From positions 1-37,430 of the forward strand of contig CACAMI010000003.1 of the NCBI GenBank assembly GCA_902533625.1: DNA of 37,430 nt. Direction: 5' to 3'. Shown one piece after another: positions 7,325-14,524 of this stretch. The stretch is from an uncultured Alphaproteobacteria bacterium. Lineage in GTDB: Bacteria > Pseudomonadota > Alphaproteobacteria > Rhodobacterales > Rhodobacteraceae. Within the stretch, counting starts at the first letter, position 1. The number at the start of each line of letters is the position of its first letter. The notes beneath the pieces are model-generated. The model made no database searches and was not told where the DNA came from. It saw only the letters and a list, made by a program, of their open reading frames with translations. Position numbers and translations under genes: made by a program.

Positions 7325-8428
7325 ATGTCACCCTATGCTGAAAGATATCATTCAGATGAAGTGGTTTACTTATCTTACGCGGGGCGAGCAGTGCCTCTAA
7401 CGAATGGGATAGATCCATTGGAAGGTTATAGAAAGCTTAGAGAGGGCGTGGCTTTATTTGATGTGCCAGAGAAACCCCTCTCGATAAGAGGGCCAGATGC
7501 AGGAAAATTTATGGACAAAATTTTTACAAGAAATGCCAGCCTAATGAAGCCTATGAAAGCTTTATATGCTCTAGCATGTTTGCCAAATGGTGGGATTTTA
7601 ATGGATGGGATAATTATTAGGCTTGCCGAGGATCATTTCTGGTATATTCAGGCTGATGGTGAGTTTCAGGTATGGCTTGATGCTCATTCAAATGATTATC
7701 AGGTCAATATTGAAGACCCAAAGTCTCACGTACTGCAAATTCAAGGACCAAAAGCGCTTGAAGTTTTATCTAGAGCTTCAGGAGTTCCAATGGATGAAAC
7801 TTTAAGATATTTTAATGCCTCGTATTTTACTATTGGAGGTCAAAAAGTCTTAATATCTCGTACAGGCTGGACCGGTGAAGTTGGAGTAGAGGTTTATGGA
7901 CACGAAGGTCTTGATCATTTGGCTCTATGGGATAGCTTTTTTGAAGCTGGGAAGCCATTTGATTTGAGTTGGCATGCTGCAGACGCAATGGGTACAAGGA
8001 GACTTGAAGCTGGAATTCTTGATAATGGAACAGATATTGATAGAGGTTTGACCCCATTTACAGCTGGGTTAGAGAAATTTGTGGATTTTCAAAATCATTC
8101 CTTTATCGGGAGGTCTGCCTTATTAAACAGTAATCAAAAACGATTACTATATGGGATAATGGCAGATTCAGTTATTCCGACGTCTAATTTCAAGGTTTAT
8201 AATGATAGTAAAATTGTTGGCAAGATAACAGCGGGAGATTGGTCCCCTGAATTAAAATGTGGAATCGGATACGTGAGATTTGAAGGTCACAATGAATTAT
8301 CAGAAGTATGGCTAAATGAAAAAGTGATGATCCAGGATAATGAAAAGTGTTTACATGAGGCTAAAGTAGTTGAATTGCCTTTTTTTGATAAGGGAAAGGA
8401 TATTCCGAAAGGTATAAAGGTTCCATAG
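7325..8428 (+). CDS. GcvT/DmdA-like tetrahydrofolate-dependent aminomethyltransferase or demethylase
   Basis: This encodes 367 residues. The glycine cleavage T-protein fold is recognised from ALACLPNGGILMDGIIIRL, the VLQIQGPKALEVLS segment, the SRTGWTGEVGVEVYG signature and the distal GLEKFVDF...FIGRSAL segment. The family moves one-carbon units onto tetrahydrofolate. The GGILMDG motif has Met where GcvT has the first Asp of its DD pair. DmdA (dimethylsulfoniopropionate demethylase) also departs there, and the HFWYIQADGE segment is DmdA-like too, so a methyl-compound demethylase is more likely than glycine cleavage, whose partner genes are absent. Longer in-frame starts exist at 7220 (TTG) and 7304 (ATG), but the region before 7325 shows no family homology, and AGAGAG lies upstream of 7325. 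The true substrate is open. Confidence 0.88.
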   Translation: MSPYAERYHSDEVVYLSYAGRAVPLTNGIDPLEGYRKLREGVALFDVPEKPLSIRGPDAGKFMDKIFTRNASLMKPMKALYALACLPNGGILMDGIIIRLAEDHFWYIQADGEFQVWLDAHSNDYQVNIEDPKSHVLQIQGPKALEVLSRASGVPMDETLRYFNASYFTIGGQKVLISRTGWTGEVGVEVYGHEGLDHLALWDSFFEAGKPFDLSWHAADAMGTRRLEAGILDNGTDIDRGLTPFTAGLEKFVDFQNHSFIGRSALLNSNQKRLLYGIMADSVIPTSNFKVYNDSKIVGKITAGDWSPELKCGIGYVRFEGHNELSEVWLNEKVMIQDNEKCLHEAKVVELPFFDKGKDIPKGIKVP

Positions 8429-8532
8429 TATTTTGTCGTTCTGCAGACATGTAGCTGTTTGGCGTGTTCTTTTTATTATATGGAGTTATTTCCATTAAGT
8501 ATTGTTACCTTTCATAAAGAAAAGGTTTTAAA

Positions 8533-9132
8533 TCAACCAGTCAGAATTAGAATCGCTGTCATTAGTAACAAAATTGCTAAGAAATATTCTATAATTTTCT
8601 TAACACTTCTATTCTTGATATATATCTTTATCGCGGCACCAAATGCTGGCCAAGGTGCCATAGAGATGGGACAAACAATTAAAGCCACGCTAGAAATAAC
8701 TAATATCGAAAAATACACGTCAATGCTTCTATCTAAAAAGCCAGCCGCTGCCATCGTAGAAATTGTCCATGCCTTTGGATTTGCCAGTTGGAAGATAGCA
8801 CCTTCATAAAATTTTAAAGGTCTTGAGGTTTCTTTTTGTACAATATTTAAAGAGCCAAGTAATCTATAACTTAGAAAACAAAGGTACAATGCGCAAAATA
8901 TTTTGAGAACGGTTTGAAGCCCAGGAATTATAGTAAAAATACTCCCAAATCCTAGGCAAACTAATATTAGCTGTATCACATGTCCGATAGTAATCCCTGC
9001 CATATGTGGAAGAGTTCGAAGAAACCCAAATTGAATCCCAGAACTTAATATCATTGCATTATTTGGTCCAGGAGTGGCGTACATGACAAAATAAAAAGTA
9101 CTAAGAGCAAGCAAAAAACTGAAATCAAACAT
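8533..9132 (-). CDS. LysE/RhtB-family amino acid exporter
   Basis: This encodes 199 residues of the LysE superfamily of inner membrane exporters. The N-terminal signature YATPGPNNAMILSSG (about residues 18-32) and the central FQLANPKAWTIS (about 113-124) are both present, with six hydrophobic segments and no signal peptide. Members export lysine, arginine, homoserine, threonine or related compounds; which one is not predictable here. It lies 72 bases downstream of, and in the same direction as, the TauD-type dioxygenase gene, suggesting co-transcription. It converges with the DmdA-like gene, and the 104 bases between them hold no clear terminator. Confidence 0.92.
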   Translation of the reverse strand: MFDFSFLLALSTFYFVMYATPGPNNAMILSSGIQFGFLRTLPHMAGITIGHVIQLILVCLGFGSIFTIIPGLQTVLKIFCALYLCFLSYRLLGSLNIVQKETSRPLKFYEGAIFQLANPKAWTISTMAAAGFLDRSIDVYFSILVISSVALIVCPISMAPWPAFGAAIKIYIKNRSVKKIIEYFLAILLLMTAILILTG

Positions 9133-9204
9133 TGTATTTTAGCTTTCCGAGGTCAAATAAAATTCTTAATTAATAAAAACAATTATTTTCACCCTTTTTG
9201 GGCA

Positions 9205-10023
9205 CTAAGCACCTTCCAATGGTACACCTGCAACCGTGATGCGATGCATTAATCGTGTATATCCTGAGTAATCAGCAGTCGCATAATGTTGGACCAATCT
9301 GTTGTCCCATATAGCTACCATTCCAGGTTCCCATACCACTCTTGCGGTGAAGATTGGTTTTGTAATGAGTGCATAAAGATAAGATAACATGGGCGCACTT
9401 TCTTCGATGCTCCAATTTTCAAAATTGATTGTAAAATCACCATTCACAAAAACACAAGGTGTCCCAGTATTGGGATGTTTAATAATAACTGGATGAATGA
9501 CCGGATCACGAAAAGCACCTTGCTTAGGATTTATGCCTTGTTTGGTAGTTGCAAAACTGCTGTCTGAGTGCCATGCGCGTAAGCCTTTCAGAATATTTTG
9601 AAGCCCCGGTGACATAGCGCGATAGGATGCTGCCATGGAAGCGAAATGAGTGTCACCACCGAACGGAGGGAGTTCCTTAGCACTTAATATAGAACACATT
9701 GCAGGTGCTGCATCGTAAGAGTGGTCCGTATGCCAGGTGCCGCCAATAACCTCTGCCTGATTTGGTGATGTACGCACTTCTGCAATTATAGGATGACTGG
9801 CCACTGGTGTGAAAAAACGGTTTACGACAATTTCACCAAAAAACTCAGCGAGTTTAATATGTTGGTCAGGGCTTAAATGTTGTTGGGGCATGACAATTAC
9901 GCCATGTTCAAATAAAGCAGAGCGCATTTCTTGTAATTGAGATGTCGATGCATTGGCGAGTGAAACTCCCTCGAGGCGGGCACCACAATGTCCAGCCAAT
10001 TTTTTTATCGACCATGTATCCAT
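9205..10023 (-). CDS. TauD/TfdA-family 2-oxoglutarate-dependent dioxygenase
   Basis: This encodes 272 residues. The enzyme hydroxylates a small acid or sulfonate while decarboxylating 2-oxoglutarate. The iron triad is complete: His98 and Asp100 in GGTWHTDHSY and the distal His246 in WDNRLVQHYATADY, with Arg257 in GYTRLMHR as the probable 2-oxoglutarate anchor. The N-terminal GARLEGVSLANAS and the mid-domain PPFGGDTHFASM are typical of TauD/TfdA proteins. Length is normal. No taurine transporter genes adjoin it, so the substrate need not be taurine. It heads a probable two-gene unit with the LysE exporter. Confidence 0.93.
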   Translation of the reverse strand: MDTWSIKKLAGHCGARLEGVSLANASTSQLQEMRSALFEHGVIVMPQQHLSPDQHIKLAEFFGEIVVNRFFTPVASHPIIAEVRTSPNQAEVIGGTWHTDHSYDAAPAMCSILSAKELPPFGGDTHFASMAASYRAMSPGLQNILKGLRAWHSDSSFATTKQGINPKQGAFRDPVIHPVIIKHPNTGTPCVFVNGDFTINFENWSIEESAPMLSYLYALITKPIFTARVVWEPGMVAIWDNRLVQHYATADYSGYTRLMHRITVAGVPLEGA

Positions 10024-10348
10024 TATCCGAGACCTTTATTGCTGACAAATTCTTTCGCCTATTAATAACTTCATGATAACATAGCTCATAAATATGTGAA
10101 GCCGATTAGATTGCTTTGAAATATCTTTCTATAAAACTCTATTCAAATGATGATGATTTATGTGACAGATCCATGGCTTTGGGAATGGCATCTCTTATCC
10201 ACATGTAATCAAACAGAATAGATTCAGTTCTTACATAATGCGAAGGTTAACTAATTATTCTGGTGCATTCTGAAGAATTATCTGCCATAGCAGTATATAG
10301 ACTTTGGGTATGTCTAAAATATCTTAGTATAAACCATTGGAGGTTAAA
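10024..10348. other. 325-base divergent intergenic region
   Basis: This lies between the tauD-like gene (leftward) and the GFA gene (rightward). No coding frame with a ribosome site is convincing. The notable element is a 21-bp segment at 10128-10148 that recurs exactly at 31650-31670. TTGGAGG just before 10349 is the ribosome site of the GFA gene. Confidence 0.5.
10128..10148 (+). repeat. 21-bp repeat, copy 1
   Basis: This segment reads TCTATAAAACTC followed by TATTCAAAT and is identical to 31650-31670, in the same orientation. ATATCT precedes both copies, with two extra T here. It lies 105 bases upstream of the tauD-like start and 200 bases upstream of the GFA start. Confidence 0.7.
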
Positions 10349-10756
10349 ATGTCTGTATTTTCCGGTAAATGTCTGTGTGGCGAGGTTACCTACACGTGCC
10401 ACTCTGAGCCTAAAACTATATTCAACTGCCACTGTGAAGATTGTCGCCGAGCTACAGGTTCAGTTTTTGGCACAAACCTTTTTGTACCAGAGGACAAAGT
10501 TGAAATTTCTGGTAAGGTTTCTTCTTACACCCATACTTCTGATAGTGGAAGTACCATGACAAAACGGTTTTGTCCTGTCTGTGGGTCTTTGTTATTCGGT
10601 AAAAACAGTGCCAAGGTTAACGTGTTATCCATTAGGGCGGGTACGGTAGATCAATTAGATTTGATCAAACCAATGGTGAACGTATTTATGGATAGTAAAA
10701 TTCCATCTACAAGTATCGACCAGAACCTTAAACAAGCGCCCAGAATGCCCTCTTAA
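10349..10756 (+). CDS. GFA-family zinc protein (glutathione-dependent formaldehyde-activating enzyme-like)
   Basis: This encodes 135 residues of the GFA/CENP-V fold. The two zinc sites are seen directly: CLCG (Cys8, Cys10), CHCEDC (Cys27, Cys29, Cys32) and CPVCG (Cys75, Cys78). The founding member was described as helping glutathione react with formaldehyde, but most homologues are uncharacterised. TTGGAGG seven bases before ATG 10349 fixes the start; an in-frame TTG at 10337 is inside that ribosome site. Formaldehyde handling would fit the demethylating enzymes nearby, but this is inference. It converges with the M24 gene, with only four bases between the stops. Confidence 0.93.
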   Translation: MSVFSGKCLCGEVTYTCHSEPKTIFNCHCEDCRRATGSVFGTNLFVPEDKVEISGKVSSYTHTSDSGSTMTKRFCPVCGSLLFGKNSAKVNVLSIRAGTVDQLDLIKPMVNVFMDSKIPSTSIDQNLKQAPRMPS

Positions 10757-10760
10757 AAAT

Positions 10761-11924
10761 TTATTTAATGATTGGTTCGCGTGGAGCGTGTGTAATAATT
10801 TCTGGTGCACCATCAGTAATTATTGCTTGTTCGCCTACGGCCATAGATAATCCTGTAGTTCTGTCATTCATTATCATGTGGGTAAAAAACGTCATATTTT
10901 CCTGAAGAATCGTTTGATTTCCTTCAAAAATTAATGGTTGTTCCATCCAAGTTGGTGGCCAAGCTGCTCCCATAGTATAACCACATACTGTTAGTAAAGA
11001 GTCTTCCTCACCTTCATCTATTAGCGTTTTTTTGTATACATTATATAAGTCACCTACTGTTGAGCCTACCACCATCTTCGCTTGGACTGCTTCCAGTGCA
11101 GCCACACTAACTGAATGCATTTTGAGATGTCTTGGGCCAATATCTGGACCCGTCAGAACTACTCCCATACAAGCTACATGATAACGTCGATAAGCAAGAC
11201 CTAACTCTAGTGTAACTTGGTCATTTTTTTCAACATGTTTCCGCCCAGATGTGTAACGCAGGTTCAACGCTGAGTCTCCACTGCCGAAAGGTGGAATATG
11301 AGCAGGCAGGTCGGCATCTAGACGGAAAAGTGTATCATAAAATGTACCATAAATGTCACCCTCATATGTACCAGCATTGGTAACCTCGATGACCTTCTCC
11401 ATTACATGATCCATAATACCGCCCGCTTTTCGGAAATAATCCAATTCTGTTGAGCTTTTGACAAGACGCAGTTCTCTAATGAAATCGGGAGCGATAATGA
11501 GATTACACCAATTATCTAGCTTACTTTGTATCTCCAAAAACATTCTCGGCGTTAATCCCATTGTATCTACCTGAATACCAATGCGCTTACCGCTCATTCC
11601 ATGAGAAACAAGCATATCTTTTATATGCTCAGAACGTGGAGAATGTTCCGAATCCTCCGACACACGTACGTCATTGCAAACTGAAGAGTAAGAAATATTT
11701 CCTAAATCGGCAGGTCTGGCTAGATGTGTTAATTCTCCATTTACACCAATAAACATACAACCAAAAATACAAAAACCATCTGATTCATATCCGCACAACC
11801 AGAACATGTCTTCAATCTTAAAAAGCAAAATGCCATCCAATTTAAGTTGTCGCAATCTGTTGCGAACACGTTCCTGCCTTTCCTCAAATTCAGTTTGACT
11901 AAAATGGGTGTATGGTTTTGTCAT
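10761..11924 (-). CDS. M24 (pita-bread fold) hydrolase, creatinase / ectoine-hydrolase-like
   Basis: This encodes 387 residues. An N-terminal creatinase-type domain (about 1-150) is followed by the pita-bread catalytic domain. The usual five metal ligands of Xaa-Pro aminopeptidases are mostly absent. The Asp of 'xxLDxG' is Glu240 in VTLELG, the next Asp region reads YRRYHVACM, and the 'HxxGHGIG' segment reads CGYTMGAAWPPTW. The YRRYH and GYxxGxxWPPxW pattern matches the metal-independent creatinase-like and ectoine/hydroxyectoine hydrolase branch, so cleavage of a C-N bond in a small amide or cyclic amidine is more likely than a peptidase role. It is the last gene of a long minus-strand run, 205 bases after the hydrolase gene. 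Confidence 0.88.
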   Translation of the reverse strand: MTKPYTHFSQTEFEERQERVRNRLRQLKLDGILLFKIEDMFWLCGYESDGFCIFGCMFIGVNGELTHLARPADLGNISYSSVCNDVRVSEDSEHSPRSEHIKDMLVSHGMSGKRIGIQVDTMGLTPRMFLEIQSKLDNWCNLIIAPDFIRELRLVKSSTELDYFRKAGGIMDHVMEKVIEVTNAGTYEGDIYGTFYDTLFRLDADLPAHIPPFGSGDSALNLRYTSGRKHVEKNDQVTLELGLAYRRYHVACMGVVLTGPDIGPRHLKMHSVSVAALEAVQAKMVVGSTVGDLYNVYKKTLIDEGEEDSLLTVCGYTMGAAWPPTWMEQPLIFEGNQTILQENMTFFTHMIMNDRTTGLSMAVGEQAIITDGAPEIITHAPREPIIK

Positions 11925-12047
11925 TCTTCTGGGCTCCGGCTGAATATTTCTCTAAAATAATTAGGTCTTAAAATATTTACTGGAACAGATTAAGCAGCGA
12001 GGGTTTAAGTGTCAAAGATTGATTGAAAGATTATAGAGAAGCTCAGC

Positions 12048-12085
12048 AAAAAAATGTGAGAGCACCTCTACTTGTAGCAGAGACG
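12048..12085 (-). terminator. Terminator of the 12130-12978 hydrolase gene, carrying a 17-bp repeat
   Basis: Read on the minus strand, CTCTGCTAC and GTAGAGG form a short bulged hairpin, followed by GCTCTCAC and seven T. The 17 bases 12048-12064 (AAAAAAATGTGAGAGCA on the plus strand) occur again at 13045-13061, on the other side of the hydrolase gene. Confidence 0.5.
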
Positions 12086-12129
12086 GCGTCCAGTTTTGAC
12101 CCTCACCCTTTAATTTCTAGAAGGCATGT

Positions 12130-12978
12130 CTAGGAGTGAGTAGCCAGAAAATTACGCATAACTTTTTCAGCACCTTCTGGATCGTCTCTATGCGGTCCGT
12201 GACCGCAACCCTCAAACATCTGAAGATGTGCATTATCGCCAATGGCGTCGGCAATGGCTTGAGAACACACAGGAGGAGTGACAGGGTCTATGGTACCGCC
12301 AACAACTAGCGTCGGACATGTGATGTTCGCAATCTCATCACGCATATCCATCCGAGCCATTTCATCAGCAAAAAAATGAAGGGCTACTTCAGGACGCTCG
12401 ATAGCGCGATCACGAAAAGCACCCGCCTCTGGCGCATTCGGGTTGCTGTAAAGCGGCAAGCAGACTTTACCATAGGTATCATAGGCAGTTTGGGATGGGT
12501 TAGAAAAGAACTGACGGGCTATCTCTGCTGGGTACTCTCCACCAAGTTTGCGCATCATTTTCACGGTCTCGTCCAGACGAAACTGTGCAGCCGTCGAGGA
12601 TAGGATCAATTTTGATACCCCTGTAGGATGACGCGCTGCGTAATGCATCGCCACCATTCCCCCAAAAGACTGACCAAAGACCATAGGTGATTCGATGCCC
12701 AAAGTGCTGCAAAATACTGCAATATCGTCAGCCCATTGATCCAGTTGCCAAGTTTCCTTTTCGCCTGTTGAACGTCCACAACCGCGATGGTCCAGATATA
12801 TTAATTGATGTGTATCGCTGTAGCGGTCAAAATAGGGGCGCAACGTTGAATGGTCATAACCGGGACCGCCATGCAATAAGATCAATGTTGGGCGCAATGC
12901 CATATCAGGAGTTTCAGCACTTAGGCTTTCTCCTACCACGTCAAAAAATAGGCGTGCCGATCCAACATCAACAAGCAT
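12130..12978 (-). CDS. Alpha/beta hydrolase, proline iminopeptidase-like (S33)
   Basis: This encodes 282 residues. The oxyanion-hole motif HGGPG (36-40), nucleophile Ser104 in GQSFGGM, Asp231 in GTIDPVTPP and His260 in GCGHGPHRD form a complete catalytic set in the arrangement of S33 proline iminopeptidases and related amidases or esterases. AAGGAGG before the ATG is an ideal ribosome site. Base composition is clearly richer in G+C than the flanking genes, especially at third codon positions, and the gene is bracketed by a 17-bp direct repeat, which hints at insertion. The neighbours are the M24 protein downstream and the fatty acid hydroxylase-like gene upstream. It could act on peptides, esters or lactones. 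Confidence 0.92.
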   Translation of the reverse strand: MLVDVGSARLFFDVVGESLSAETPDMALRPTLILLHGGPGYDHSTLRPYFDRYSDTHQLIYLDHRGCGRSTGEKETWQLDQWADDIAVFCSTLGIESPMVFGQSFGGMVAMHYAARHPTGVSKLILSSTAAQFRLDETVKMMRKLGGEYPAEIARQFFSNPSQTAYDTYGKVCLPLYSNPNAPEAGAFRDRAIERPEVALHFFADEMARMDMRDEIANITCPTLVVGGTIDPVTPPVCSQAIADAIGDNAHLQMFEGCGHGPHRDDPEGAEKVMRNFLATHS

Positions 12979-13044
12979 TACAGACCTCCTTTACTTTGTT
13001 AACCGTGAACATTTATTTTTGTAGCATTGTATCTATTTTAAATT

Positions 13045-13080
13045 AAAAAAATGTGAGAGCAACTAGGTGAATCCTAGTTC
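13045..13080 (-). terminator. Rho-independent terminator of the fatty acid hydroxylase-like gene
   Basis: On the minus strand, TGAGAACTAGG pairs with CCTAGTT-GC-TCTCA (two-base bulge, five-base loop), followed by CA and seven T. It starts right after the stop codon. The distal half is the second copy of the 17-bp repeat found at 12048-12064. Confidence 0.8.
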
Positions 13081-14070
13081 TCATACATGCATTCTAACTT
13101 TGCGCTTTCTAGTCTCTGTTGTTGAATGCTCTGAACCATCATGAAATGTTCCAAACCATCTGTCCCAGGGCATTTCTTGGTTCCCATAATTGCATTCATA
13201 ATACCGGTGATGTAGTTGATGATAAAACGTACCTAAAGCAAGGCGGCGCTTATCTTTTATCAAAAGGTCTTCATACCCAGTATGACTCATGGCTGCATTT
13301 GGCCCAAGCCATAATACGTGAAAGATAACAAGTATTGGGTCTGAAGGTACAATCCAATGGATACAAAGACTTGAAAAATATAGAAAATGTTCAATCGGAT
13401 GCATTGCCAATCCCGACCAAGGCCCAACACTAACGTTTCGATGATGTAGAGAGTGGACTCTCTTATAGAGCAAGGGTACGTGTAATAAACGATGGATCCA
13501 ATAAAAATGAAATGCTGAAAATATAGGGAGAAGTATTAGAGATAATACGAACCAAATCGGGTTACTCGTTGCAGTTATGGTCGGAGCATATCCATTGGCC
13601 ATCAGCCACATTGTTATTACCATAAAGGCAGTAAGCTGAACCACTCCTGAACCTAGTGACCAAAACATATTATCATGAACTTGGTTAGAAAAACTCCAGA
13701 GTTTGTTTTTCTCTCCCATTCCACGCCGATCAAATTTTAACTCATCTCCTTGACCTTTCCGCATATAAAAATACCAGTGAAGAAGGCCTGCAAATGTTAA
13801 TATGAGCAAAAAGTTGACTACATAAGTTTGTATGACCCAATCAAAGGAAAGTACTTGAACCTTATTAAAGTCAGGATAGCAGAACTTCCATAATAAAATA
13901 GAAAGAGCAACAAGGAGTATACGTTCACTCAGAGTGAGCCAATTATTAAAAATCCACTTGAACAGGAAGGTCGGGTTTGTAGGCCACTGAAATATAGAAG
14001 GATTAGCCAAGGGTAAGTCTGGATGATAATTCCAGCTTGAGTTTGCTGATTTTTCGGAATTTTCTGACAT
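13081..14070 (-). CDS. Sterol desaturase / fatty acid hydroxylase family membrane di-iron enzyme
   Basis: This encodes 329 residues and is an integral membrane protein with hydrophobic segments near 50-65, 82-100, 140-158, 172-192 and 230-252. The histidine clusters that bind two irons in this superfamily are all visible: HRLLH (193-197), HSLHH (206-210), HPIEH (224-228) and HQLHH (284-288). The family hydroxylates or desaturates lipids and long-chain alcohols. ATG 14070 has TTGGAGA in front; an in-frame TTG at 14082 lies inside that ribosome site and is rejected. It sits between the ABM-like gene and the alpha/beta hydrolase gene, all in one direction. The substrate is unknown. Confidence 0.92.
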   Translation of the reverse strand: MSENSEKSANSSWNYHPDLPLANPSIFQWPTNPTFLFKWIFNNWLTLSERILLVALSILLWKFCYPDFNKVQVLSFDWVIQTYVVNFLLILTFAGLLHWYFYMRKGQGDELKFDRRGMGEKNKLWSFSNQVHDNMFWSLGSGVVQLTAFMVITMWLMANGYAPTITATSNPIWFVLSLILLPIFSAFHFYWIHRLLHVPLLYKRVHSLHHRNVSVGPWSGLAMHPIEHFLYFSSLCIHWIVPSDPILVIFHVLWLGPNAAMSHTGYEDLLIKDKRRLALGTFYHQLHHRYYECNYGNQEMPWDRWFGTFHDGSEHSTTETRKRKVRMHV

Positions 14071-14149
14071 CAAAATCTCCAAAAAAAACTAATAATAGTG
14101 AATGCTACGGCGTAGCGCAACAAACCTTAAACCAATTTACCAAAATAAT

Positions 14150-14449
14150 CTAGTTGTAAGAGCTAAGGTCTACTGAAGGTCCGGAGAAAGCATGAAACTC
14201 TTCTCCATCATCATAAGCTTTGACGTAGGGCCTTAAGACATCAATTAATCTTACATCTCGATTTAGTACATCCAAAAATTCCTCCATACTTTTCCAAACT
14301 ATAATTGACGCATATTCACCATCTTTAAGAGTAATCAACCTCGCTTCTAATGCACCATCGAGAGTTTTATAGATTTTGGAAGTTTCTCGGAATATTACTT
14401 CTTCATGACCATCTTTTGGCATAAAGCGTATACAGTTTACCATCGTCAT
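14150..14449 (-). CDS. Small protein, probable ABM-like dimeric alpha/beta barrel
   Basis: This encodes 99 residues, with GGGGAGAA directly upstream as a strong ribosome site. It opens with MTMVNCIRFMPKDGHEE (strand, turn, helix) and has EYASIIVWKSMEEFLDVL (about 45-62), the strand and helix pattern of ABM/EthD-type ferredoxin-like proteins. No catalytic residue can be named. It lies 75 bases downstream of the DAO-type flavoprotein gene and 79 upstream of the hydroxylase gene, on the same strand, so it may serve the same pathway. The family is uncertain. Confidence 0.8.
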   Translation of the reverse strand: MTMVNCIRFMPKDGHEEVIFRETSKIYKTLDGALEARLITLKDGEYASIIVWKSMEEFLDVLNRDVRLIDVLRPYVKAYDDGEEFHAFSGPSVDLSSYN

Positions 14450-14524
14450 TATTTTCTCCCCACTGAGAATGCATTATAACACGAGACCAACTTTAGAGCG
14501 ACTTTTCTTCAAAGCCAAATGTTA

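Noticed and set aside
8459-8809. Plus-strand frame of 116 codons
   Set aside because: It lies opposite the well-supported LysE exporter gene and has no ribosome site; it is a shadow frame.
14104-14116. GCTAC-GGC-GTAGC hairpin after the ABM-like gene
   Set aside because: The stem has only five pairs with no adjacent T tract, so it is not called a terminator.
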